A stretch of DNA of 64,000 nt from Sanguinoderma infundibulare (lineage: Eukaryota > Basidiomycota > Agaricomycetes > Polyporales > Polyporaceae). Made by a program: the position numbers and the translations under genes. Positions 53,698-62,546 of the stretch are shown here, piece by piece. Under the pieces are notes generated by a model, which saw nothing but the letters and a program-made list of their open reading frames with translations, made no database searches and had not been told where the DNA came from. Every line of letters begins with the position of its first letter. The stretch's first letter is position 1. The stretch lies in contig JAVLRN010000004.1 in NCBI GenBank assembly GCA_032821775.1, positions 434,001 to 498,000 of the forward strand. Reading direction: 5' to 3'.

Positions 53698-54989
53698 TCA
53701 CAGTTCGTGGAACAAGGTTCGAGCGACAGCGGAAGCACCGGCAGTAACCCGCTCTTCCACAGACTCCAACCCCCCATCAGTCGCGCCTTGTGTCCTCGAA
53801 TTGCCCAGAAATCCTCCTCCTTTCCTCCCTCCCGTCGATGCCAGAAGCCTCGACTCGTGCTCGTCGTCCGACTCGGACACCAGGCTGACTGGATTGGGTG
53901 ATGTTTGCTCCGACCCGAACAGGAGCGTGCTCACGGCGGTCGCACATGCTCCCGAGCTATTCGGCGACTCGACTGGTGCCGACACTGGCAGTGCGTCGTG
54001 ACCCCAGATTGTCGTGAAGAGTACGCTGAGAATGGTCATGTACGAGTTGACGGTGATGACGATCGGGTCTTCGAAGAAGCTGGGGTAGAAGAACACGATG
54101 ACGAGTTTCGCGACGTTGAACATCATTGGCCCAGGTAAATGCAGCGCCCACGAATCTGTGGGTCACGATAGGGCATGTATATCAGACAACGCGACGGCAG
54201 GTTCTCTGAGGGGAGGAGGCCTACATGCAGAGGTGGTCATGGTTTCGATATCGTTCCGATTCATGGTGACGACCTTTCTATAGAGGTTATAGGCCAACAG
54301 CCCGTTCGTGTACCTAGGCAAACCGTCAACAGTGGGGACGAGAACGGTGACGAGGGTCGTGTATGCACGTACATGTCGTCGCATATCTGCAGAAGCCACT
54401 GTATCCTGACACACATCGTATCCCAAACCATCCATATAGTCGTAATGAGACCGAGCGTGCCCACAGTGCGGGATGCCATAGCATATATACCGTAGCCTGC
54501 GTTGGCCAGAGAGGACGTCTTGAACGCGAAGATGGGGATATAGACGGCCATGTTGGCCAACCTGCCGTTTTGGATAGGTGGATAGGCCTCGACGAGCCGG
54601 ACCACAGGTATCCCTTGAACGAGGACCGGGACGAGGAGGTCGAAGGCCCCGAGCGATATAAGCAGGACGGATGGCACAGGCCAGCGTAGGAGGGAGCTGA
54701 TCTGTGCGCCAAATTCGTTGTGACTTAAAATGACAAGGACGGATGCACCGCGACTCACTGTCACGCATGTGGACAGAACTTGCTGTACGAGTCCGAGGAT
54801 GATGGCGAGGACGTTGAGGACGAACAACGGCGTGCGCCAAGCGCCGACTGGGGTGGATACGAACAAGTGGACGGCTGCTGGGATGAGGAAAGAGGCAGAG
54901 ATTGTACCAATGATCAGCTGCCAGTGGTCTAGCGCGACTTTCTCCTCCAGAAGAAAGACGGAGAACGGGGGAAAGACGATAGCGGCCAT
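53698..54989 (-). CDS. multi-pass membrane protein, seven-TM type (copy 1)
   Basis: Start ATG at 54989. Exon 1 (to about 54770) has two membrane segments (LIIGTISASFLIPAAVHLFV; PLFVLNVLAIILGLVQQVL). After an intron come PSVLLISLGAFDLLVPVLVQ with GIPVVRLVEAYPP, then LANMAVYIPIFAFKTSSLAN and LGLITTIWMVWDTMCVRIQW. A short exon (YTNGLLAYNLYRKVVTMNRN) and a last exon from about 54140 (FNVAKLVIVFFYPSFFEDP, VITVNSYMTILSVLFTTIW, then a Ser-rich cytoplasm-like tail) end at 53698. One junction, before the short exon, is unresolved. The topology resembles a seven-helix receptor, but I cannot assign it to a named GPCR family. A paralogue lies at 59559-60846. Confidence 0.65.
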
Positions 54990-55845
54990 ATTGCTTGGGG
55001 GGGAAGGGGGTCGAAAAACCAGACGTACATTAAAACGGACAGGTCTTTAGGACCTTTCGACGCGCTGTAAAAGTTAGGAATAATTTACTGAAGCGAAGCA
55101 AGGGTCATCTTTGGGTCCGATGAATGTTTGGTGTTCGATCCGCCTTGACGTAGGGAGGAATGAAGGGAATGGAAGCAGCGTCCAGTTCCCGTCATTAGAG
55201 GCGGGGAAACGATGGTACCGGCACTAGTACAAGTGAGACGTATCAATGTTGGGATTTGACGGGTAACAATGCCAGTACAAGACACTTGACACTTCCATCG
55301 ATCTCACCGCACCTTCATACCGAACGATGATGGAAGTTCAGGCCGGCGCTCTGTGTGAGAATAACGTGAGCACCTACGCCATCGTAAACCGTTCGCGAAA
55401 CACACTCATCTATCGCAGGTTTCGGTTGTCGGATGGGTGGTCAGTTTGCTGCGCTGGCGGAACCGTGACATGCCCAGGAAATACTTGCCTGCCCTAAATA
55501 TGGACGGCCCGGCCGGCCGGGGCCTTCCGCTTCCAGCAGGTCAGAAACCGTACTCATCGGACGGCCACCCCCGGGCCATCTTGGAGCTACCGCTCTTCAA
55601 CTCTTTACTCTCTGAGTCGTGCAAGTTGCCTAGCCACGTCATCATTTCAATTAGTATACCTGCCATTCTCACCACTTCTATCGAGCCGCTGTCTGACCGT
55701 TGAATATACCACGGACCGCACGCATTGACTACTGAAAGTCCACTCTCCCCATGCCGCAAGCATCGTCCCATCGACGGTGATGACTTCAAATAAACTATGT
55801 TACGATAACATACCCAGGTTTGCAAGGATAGGTTGCGTGTCAGAA
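54990..55845. other. intergenic region shared with 60.9-61.9 kb
   Basis: The upstream flank of this membrane gene (GGGAATGGAAGCAGCGT, AAGTGAGACGTATC, GGGATTTGACGGGTAA, CCTGCCCTAAATATGG) recurs in the same order at about 60980-61560. It marks the block duplication. No gene is seen. Confidence 0.55.
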
Positions 55846-56545
55846 AGTGTTCAGTGAGGACCGAATGATGTGCCTGGGCCCGAACGAAACGTGTACGGCT
55901 GCTCGTCTGCACACAATGTCAAAACCGTTCGCCAACTAGCAAGGACTTGCTTACGAATATGACCATGCCATCGTCCGTGAGAACGAGGAACGCCGGATAT
56001 CTGTGATCCACGGACCAGTGAACAGAGGCATCGATCGGGATGCGCGTGACGGTGATCGGCATGGTCGTCCGAACGACACCGTCCAGTCCCAAGTTTGAGC
56101 TGGCAACGACCTCGTCCAGCTCAAAAACTCCCGCGCGACCACGACGTCAGGGTCGTCCGGAGCCTGTCTCGACTTCACGCACGACGGGTAGACTTCGAAC
56201 ACGAACACGGTGTAGCGCTCCGAGATCCCGCGCTCGCAGGCCAAGACGCACTTGGGCCCGAACGCGGAGGGGGCGAGCGTCCTTTGTCGGAGGCACACGA
56301 GCCGCGTGCCTCGGGAGCCCCATTCTTCCCACTCGACGACCCGAGGACGCGGATGCGGAGACCCGTGGGTTTGAGACGTACGCTGGCTGGAGAACGGGGA
56401 GAACGGCACCAGAAGGAGGAAGTCTTCGTGGTTGTAGGATGAGGAGTTCATGAGCGCTTGTAAGGAAACCGCGAAGACGGTCGGGGTCGGGTCTTGAGGA
56501 AACCGTGGTGTGTCGTTGGCGCAATGCAAACGTCGCGCGCTGCAG
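55846..56545 (-). pseudogene. F-box array member, 3' half only
   Basis: From about 56545 leftwards the minus strand reads MHCANDTPRFPQDPTPTVFA, EDFLLLVPFSPFSS, VVEWEEWGSRGTRLVCLRQ, SAFGPKCVLACE, RYTVFVFEVYPSCVKSRQ and APDDPDVVVAREF. There the usual AREFFELDE is broken by one lost base (TTTTTG for TTCTTCG, about 56135); the next frame continues ELDEVVASSNLGLDGVVRT. The last exon lacks the normal LTCFI stop. The 5' half is absent, and the hydrophobin-bearing block begins about 150 bp to the right. Its nearest relative is the 5' half at 57905-59214. Confidence 0.75.
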
Positions 56546-57155
56546 CAAAGGCCACAAATGATGCTAGTCTTACGTCAGTACCCCGGTTTGGAAGCTCCGA
56601 CGCCCACGGATACTTTCCATATTCGTCACTCAACGCCAGCATTAGCACCCACCGGCGTCTATCGTTTGTGGCGGTCGCTTGCCTAAGTAACCGTACTCAG
56701 CCCGCGCTGTATCTTCAAGCTACTAACCATCTTGCCGTTAGTTTACAGCGTCTGTGCATTCATTTCGGAGCATTTCAAGTTCCGCTACATCATCGTTTCA
56801 AATGCCAAGCACTGGCAGGATTCCCCGGCCCGGGGGCCGACTGGAATTGTAACGGCCTTCGGGCATGGCACGAGCTTCATGGTCTTTCGTAGCATGCTTG
56901 CAGACTAATAATGTAGATATTAAATTTTCATTCGCGCATGCTCCCGGAAAACCGTAGTCAGCGTACTCGACGCATACTGTACGAGCCGCTGTCGGATCGT
57001 CGACGATACCAAGGAAAGCACGCGTTCGTTGCATTGTGAGCAGCACATATCGCGCAAGGACAAATAGTGTCACATAGAAATGCATTGGGAGTCGCTACAT
57101 CAGCCAAGCTTTACCGTATCCGCCTTCAAACCAAACTCGATCCAACGGCTCACGC
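56546..57155. other. 3' flank of hydrophobin copy 2, no gene
   Basis: From 56697 this is the duplicated flank that matches 45636-46089. The 56546-56696 part has no match seen in the window. Confidence 0.6.
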
Positions 57156-57858
57156 CTACGGGACAGGGTGGCGGCAGACGGCGGCCGGCCCGACCTGCAA
57201 AGCCATAGTAAGTCGTCCATCCGCGTTTGAGAAAGAAAACACGAAGATTGGACACTCACCGGGATGTTGGTTGGGATCAGGCAGCAGACGAACTCGTGCC
57301 CATCGGGGCAAACACCGCCGACGGGGCCAAAGCAGGGCTCACCAACAAGGCCAAATCTTTCCTCCACGGGTTTGCGGATGGCCCCGAGGTCGATGCCCCC
57401 CCCCGATCAAGTCGCGCAGCTGTGTCGTAGAACGTGTCAGTACCCATACACTATGCTCAGAAAATAAAACAGAATTAACTGACGAAGACGCAGCACTGCG
57501 GGGTACCATTGGTGCAGCTACCGCCATCGGGAGCGGCGACGGCAAGGAGGGGCAGCGCAAAAAGTGTGGCGACAGCAAAACAGCGAGCGAGCATGGTGAA
57601 GACGGTTGAAGAGGACGAAGGCCGCTGCGAGGCAGTGTTCTGATGGTGCTGGCGTACGGGAGAAGAGCGACTGCGAGCCGACATCCTTTCTCCGTCCTCT
57701 ACGTCGATTTTACAGTTGAGGACGATGGTCTGTGCGTCGTTGTGAGCCGAGGGGTGGCAATCGCGGTGAGCAGTGGGCTGACAATGGCGGGACTCGGGCC
57801 GACGCTCACGGTGAGCCGAGGGCTGACGATGGCGGGAGTCCCGCGATCCTCAGTCCTA
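56697..57858. repeat. segmental duplication, copy B (with hydrophobin gene)
   Basis: Same-orientation match of 45636-46785, covering 3' flank, hydrophobin exons and promoter repeats. It lies between the two halves of a broken F-box gene (55846-56545 and 57905-59214). Confidence 0.8.
57156..57594 (-). pseudogene. class I hydrophobin (copy 2), probably damaged
   Basis: Exon 1 (ATG at 57594) has the same signal peptide type and GGSCTNGTPQCC. The splice donor that is GTGAGT in the copy at 46520 reads GTCAGT here. Exon 2 (57419-57260) begins with a run of nine G (57396-57404); the frame that encodes GIDLGAIRKPVEERFG, LVGEPCFGPVGGVCPDG and HEFVCCLIPTNIP is one base out of step with exon 1, so one G is missing. 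Exon 3 (57194-57156) gives VGPAAVCRHPVP. All eight cysteines are still encoded. The upstream TATA position reads TGTAAAA. A sequencing error in the G run cannot be excluded, but the donor and TATA changes also suggest decay. Confidence 0.65.
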
Positions 57859-57904
57859 TGGTAGGAGGGTGATGGCCGGATCGAATCCAAAGGTTCAGTA
57901 CAGG
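57595..57904. promoter_or_regulatory. upstream region of hydrophobin copy 2
   Basis: It holds the altered TATA position (57708-57714) and the repeats around GGCTGACAATGGCGG, then ends where the truncated F-box copy begins near 57905. Confidence 0.45.
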
Positions 57905-59214
57905 CGGTGCCGAGAACGTGTCAGGCGGGCAAGATGTAAGGTGGCCGTAGAACGTGGTAGAACATGGAGTACGGCACCACAAGGAGGAAGTCTTCGTAGC
58001 CGTAGGATGAGGAAGTCACTAGCACTTGGATGGAAACCGCGAAGATGGTCGAGGCTGGGTCGTGACAACACGGCGGTGTGTCGTTGGCGCAATGCAAAGG
58101 GATGCGTCGCGGGGTAAGGCTCGCATCGTTTGCCGTGGGAAGAAAGCCGCGAACAAGAGTGGAACTGGGAAGTTGTTGGCTTTGTAGATCGCTAGGGGGA
58201 AGAGGGTCTGCGACTGGAAGGGCGGGATTGATTTGGAAGGCGATCAAGCCATCGTGGGTGAGGAGAAGGACATGTCGGTCGTCCAGGAAGCAGAAGACGC
58301 CGGGTCTGGAGTCCGAATCCATGCATCGCTGGGGGCATGTGATTAATATCTCTCTTGCAGAAGATGGATACCAACTTACGTAGACCAGCGATCCAGTGCC
58401 CCAGTTGAATACATGCAACGTTGCGTGATCACTGTCCCGGTAGCACAAACCTAGAAGGTCTCCCTGCACCTGTAACCCAGATCAGCCCCCAACGCCCTCA
58501 CCGACCTTGAACACCGACAGATGGCACACCGGATGCGCTGCTACGTCCTTGTTGGACAGGGATAAGGGCGGCAAATGAGGGTTCTGAGTAAATGCGTTAG
58601 CTGGTCAATGATAGACGTTTTCGACACGTACTCGGTGTCACTTGGTAGCGAACCGACTATACGAAGAAGGTCCTGTGATCTGCAACAACACTGTGTAAAT
58701 CCAACTGGAGCGAATCCATGCTGTACATCCGCGTTTGCGCCTCAATACCTCTGATCGTCGACGCTGGACGGAAGAGCTCGAGATAATCACGCGTCCCCAC
58801 GATGCTTGGAAAGAAACCCCTGATGACATCGAAGAACTGGCGCTGCGAACGATCCAGATAGGGTACATCATCGATGGCCAATGACGGGGCGCGCCAGGCG
58901 GACCGGTACGCTCGAAGAGAGTCCAGACGTTCAGCGACAGAGGCGTTTGTTTTCTTGACTGGCCCGTCGAGCATGGATACATCGCTCAGCTCACTCTTGG
59001 ACTCCAGAACAGGAACATCGGTGACGCCCCGTAGTTGGGGACAGACCTGGTTGACCGAGACTGTCAAGGCCGCGACCTCGTCGGGGATAAGGCAGCGTAC
59101 CTTGCGACATCCCACAAGATCTGCTACGTCGAGCTTCAAGAGGATGGCTATTTGTAGCTCTAAGGCGAGTGAGAGGAGTGGTGACGATGAGTGCGAGCCA
59201 TTTGTGAAGGTTAT
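57905..59214 (-). pseudogene. F-box array member, 5' part, start codon lost and 3' truncated
   Basis: The start position reads ATA (59214-59212) where the related copy at 29393 has ATG; then TFTNGSHSSSPLLSLALELQ, IAILLKLDVADLVGCRKV. Exon 2 runs VCPQLRGVTDVPVLESKSEL to SMDSLQLDLHSVVADHRTF, where missing bases near 58670 break the frame (normal: D-SQDLLLI). Later parts are recognisable: VQGDLLGLCYRDSDHATLHV, FNWGTGSLVYV, VFCFLDDRHVLLLTHDGLI, CANDTPPCCHDPASTIFAVS and EDFLLVVPYSMF. The long exon is cut at about 57905. The missing 3' part corresponds to the fragment at 55846-56545. Confidence 0.78.
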
Positions 59215-59558
59215 TGAGGTGGCAGAGGGGGGTCAAGCGAGAGACTACAGCATCATCAAAGGGCCGGATGTAATAAAGTCATGGGATCCCGCGCATATGG
59301 CAGGGAGGAACGAGGAACGGAAATCGGCCTCACCCTCCCGGGACTTCGCATCGACGACTCGGATCAGGTCCTGACCAGAAGAAGGTTCTGTCATGCGTGT
59401 ACAGCAACATGATGGACATGGCACTGGAGTGCGCTGGTATTGTACATCCGCGCGACATCGGCTATGTTGAGCTTCGAGAGTATAACGACCTGCAGCTCCG
59501 AAGCGAGTAAGAGAAATGGCAAATAGGAGTAGGTGATGGCGGATGCAAACGCCCGCTG
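59215..59558 (-). pseudogene. chimeric F-box relic, second copy
   Basis: On the minus strand a partial F-box (LASELQVVILSKLNIADV) is fused to a middle piece of exon 2 (ARMYNTSALQCHVHHVAVHA) with the same deletion junction as the relic at 29394-29850, followed by a stop. The adjoining DNA down to 59230 (AGGGCCGGATGTAATAAAGT, AGGAACGAGGAACGGAAATC) also matches 29436-29520. Confidence 0.65.
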
Positions 59559-60846
59559 TCACCAGGGCTGGAACGGCGCTCGGAACGACAGATCTAGAGC
59601 GAAGGCAGAGGCAGAGGAAGAAGTCGAAACTTGCCCTTCCACAAACCCTTCGTCGGCCGTTCCTCGCATGGTTGACTTGCCCAGAAATCGGGTGCTTTTT
59701 ATCCCTCGCGTCGACGGCATCGACTCGTTCTCCTCTTCCGACACACACAGGGTGTCTGCGGTGAGTGACATCTGCCGTGATGCGGACGGGAGCGTGCTCA
59801 TGGCAGTCGTCGTACATGCTCTCGGCTGTTCAGCTTGTGGCACCAATGCGTCGTAACCCCAGACGGTGGCGAAGAGGACAGTCATAATGGTCAGGTAGCA
59901 GTTGACGGTGATCACGATTGCGCTGTGGAAGAAGCTGGGGTCGCAGAACATGATGATCAGCTTCGCGATGTTGAACAATGTCGGGAAGCGCAGCGCCCAC
60001 GAATCTGTCAATCACGGTTGGATATGTGCGTCAGATAACACGGCAACAGGTTCTCTGAGGGAAGGAGAAGGCGTACAGGCGGAGGTTGATACGATGTTGA
60101 CGTCGTGGCGATTCCTAGCGACGGCACTTCGATAGAACTTGTGGGCCAATAGCCCGAACACGAACCTAGGTACTTACGCCATCAGCGGGTGTGGATGGTC
60201 GGAACCGGGTCAATGCGATGCATTGACGTACATATCGTCGAATATCTGCAGGAGCCACTGTATCTTGACATATGTCGTGTCCCAAAGGACCCACGCAGCC
60301 GTCATGGCATCCAGCGAGTCCGTGGTGCGGGATGCGATGGCATATGTACCGTATCCGGCGTTGACAAGGCAGACGATCTTGAGGGCGACGATGGGGATGT
60401 AGATGGCCATGTTGACCATCCTGCAATGTCTCCTCGGCGGATAGGCCTCGACGAGCCGGATGATGGGGATTCCTTGGACGCAGACTGGGACGAGAAAGTC
60501 GAAAGCGACAAGCGACACGATCATAGCGGATGGCACGGCTCTAAGGAGCATGGTGTTGGTCTGTTGTATGCGTCAGATTCGCTTCAGTCACGTCCATCTG
60601 CTGCCAGCGAGCGAGACTCACAATAACGCACGTATACAGGACCTGCTGTACGAGTCCGAGGATGATGGCAAGGACATTGAGGACAAACAACGGCGTGCGC
60701 CAAGTGCGGACCGGGGTAAAGACGAACAAGATAACGGATACTGGAATGAGGAAAGAGGCGAAGATGGTACCAATGACCAGCAGGTCTAGCGCGTCTCTCT
60801 CCTGCAGAAGGTGGACGGGGAAAGAGGGAGGAACGATAACCGCCAT
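59559..60846 (-). CDS. multi-pass membrane protein, seven-TM type (copy 2)
   Basis: Start ATG at 60846. Exon 1: VIGTIFASFLIPVSVILFVF and PLFVLNVLAIILGLVQQVLY, with TCVI at the intron. Exon 2 (60551-60240): AVPSAMIVSLVAFDFLVPVC, QGIPIIRLVEAYPPRR, MVNMAIYIPIVALKIVCLVN and AAWVLWDTTYVKIQWLLQIF. A short exon gives FVFGLLAHKFYRSAVARNRH. The last exon gives SWALRFPTLFNIAKLIIMFC, VITVNCYLTIMTVLFATVWG and a Ser-rich tail ending at 59559. It is clearly homologous to the gene at 53698-54989 and has the same exon plan and neighbour order (F-box relic on one side, hydrophobin on the other). Function unknown. Confidence 0.65.
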
Positions 60847-61970
60847 GCTGCTTGGGGCCTGGTAGACAGGAGCAGAGGTACATTCGAAAGGTCTTGAGGA
60901 CGGCTGCGATAAGCTGTGAGGATCATGTTTGGGTTTGATAAATGTCCGGTGTTAGAAGGATCGGCCTTCTTACAGGCACGCGTGAGGGAATGGAAGTAGC
61001 GTACGGTTCCACGTCATTGCAGGCCGGAAAAGGATTTGGGGCGCGCACTACAAGTGAAACGTATCGGTGTTAGGGGAGCCAACCGTAATCTCGTTGAATG
61101 GACACACCCAGCGGTGGCTGATCTCCAACGTGCAATGCATTTGCTTTCCGTGTGGGGATTTGACAGGTAAAGATGCGCCAGTACAAGAAAGTTCGCAGAC
61201 AGTTGTTCAGTATCCATTACACCCGGGCCTGCACGAGTTCAGTCGTCGGTCAATGCCAAGCAATATCTTTGACCTGCCATTCACTCCCGTCCATCCTTCC
61301 ACATCTCCATACGAGCAGACCAGGAGCGATGATGGCTCTCCGGCTCAGAAGCGCCGGTCTGAGAACTTTCAGGTCGCTTGGTCAATTCAAGTGGATCTTT
61401 ATCGCGGATGTGGTTGTGTGAGCAACGTGAACACGAACGCTTCATCCTAAAGTGTTCACGAAGCACACTCACTGAGCAGGGAAACGTTATTGAGAAAGCG
61501 GCGTACTGGCTTTGTGGTGCTGGCAGAACACCGCGCCTGCCCTAAACATGGGACGGACCGGCAACAGCCGAGCACTGGCGTTGCTCATAGCCTAGTAGCG
61601 GGCCCGCCTACCAAGTACTCTTCCCGTTTGTTCGGACTTCAGCTATGCCGATCACTTTCGGGGTGTTGCAAGTTGCCAGACCGTCATCGTTTCAGATGCG
61701 ACGCATGGCCTGAGGCCTGAGGATTCGCCGAGTTGAACCAGTACGTCTGCCATTCTCACCATTGCTGTCACGGTCTGACCGTTGACTATGCCAAGAACAG
61801 TACGCACCTTTGCTGATTGCTCTGCAAAACCTTCCCCAGGAAGCGGATCCAGATGACTATATCTCACGCATGGGAAAGTAGCGCCACACAGCAATGCATT
61901 GCGAAGCACCGTGACTACATTAGGCAGGTGCTACGATATCCTCCTTCAAAGCAAACTCGATTGAAACAGC
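60847..61970. other. intergenic region, duplicated flank
   Basis: The left and middle parts match 54990-55600, the upstream flank of the other membrane gene; the right part is the 3' flank of hydrophobin copy 3. No gene is seen. Confidence 0.5.
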
Positions 61971-62431
61971 TCAAGGGATGATGGGAATGCAGCCGATGGA
62001 GATCAAACCACCCTGCAAAGTCACAGTAAGTCGCCATGCAGATTCGAGAGAGAACAAACGAAAATGGGACACTTACGTGGCTGTTGTTCTCGCAGCAGAC
62101 GGTGTTGGCGGAGCAGGTAGAGCCGCCGACACCGATGACGGAGATCGGGGAGCAGCCAAGACCAACTTTGCCCTTGACGTTCTGGAGGCCCAAGGAGCTG
62201 AGTACATTGGCTGCATCGCTGGAGTTCGCCTGGTTCGCAGAACGTGTCAGCACCCGTACACTATCCCTTAGGGGATGAACGCAGTCGACTCACGTCTTCG
62301 ACACGGTTGCAGCATCGCACGTTGTCAGTGTTGCAGTGACCGCCACCGTCACTGCCACCGTAGCTGCCACCGGCGACAGCAAGGAGAGGGAGCGCAAAAA
62401 GGGTGGCAACAACAACAAAGCGAGCGAGCAT
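61971..62431 (-). CDS. class I hydrophobin (copy 3)
   Basis: Three exons (62431-62294, 62229-62077, 62012-61971) give 110 residues. A signal peptide (MLARFVVVATLFALPLLAVA) is followed by a Gly/Ser-rich start and eight cysteines: GGHCNTDNVRCCNRVE, VGLGCSPISV, GSTCSANTVCCENNSH and ISIGCIPIIP. The order C-CC-C-C-CC-C and hydrophobic segments between them fit a complete class I hydrophobin. It is secreted and expected to coat hyphal or fruit-body surfaces. It has the same intron positions as the two other copies but has diverged more from them. A TATAAAA box lies about 109 bp upstream of the ATG. Confidence 0.92.
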
Positions 62432-62539
62432 GGTGAGGACGGCTGAAGACGACGAAGGCTGGTGCGGAAGAGCTTTCTGGTGCTGGACTGCGAGAGAAGA
62501 GCGATTGCGAACTGACGACTCCCCACCTACTCCAGAGGG

Positions 62540-62546
62540 TTTTATA
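62540..62546 (-). promoter_or_regulatory. TATA box of hydrophobin copy 3
   Basis: TATAAAA on the minus strand, about 109 bp upstream of the start codon at 62431, matching the position of the TATA box of the copy at 46520. Confidence 0.65.

Noticed and set aside
53698..60846. Assigning the membrane proteins to mating pheromone receptors
   Set aside because: Topology is similar, but I see no sequence motif specific to STE3 or STE2 receptors and no pheromone-like peptide gene nearby.
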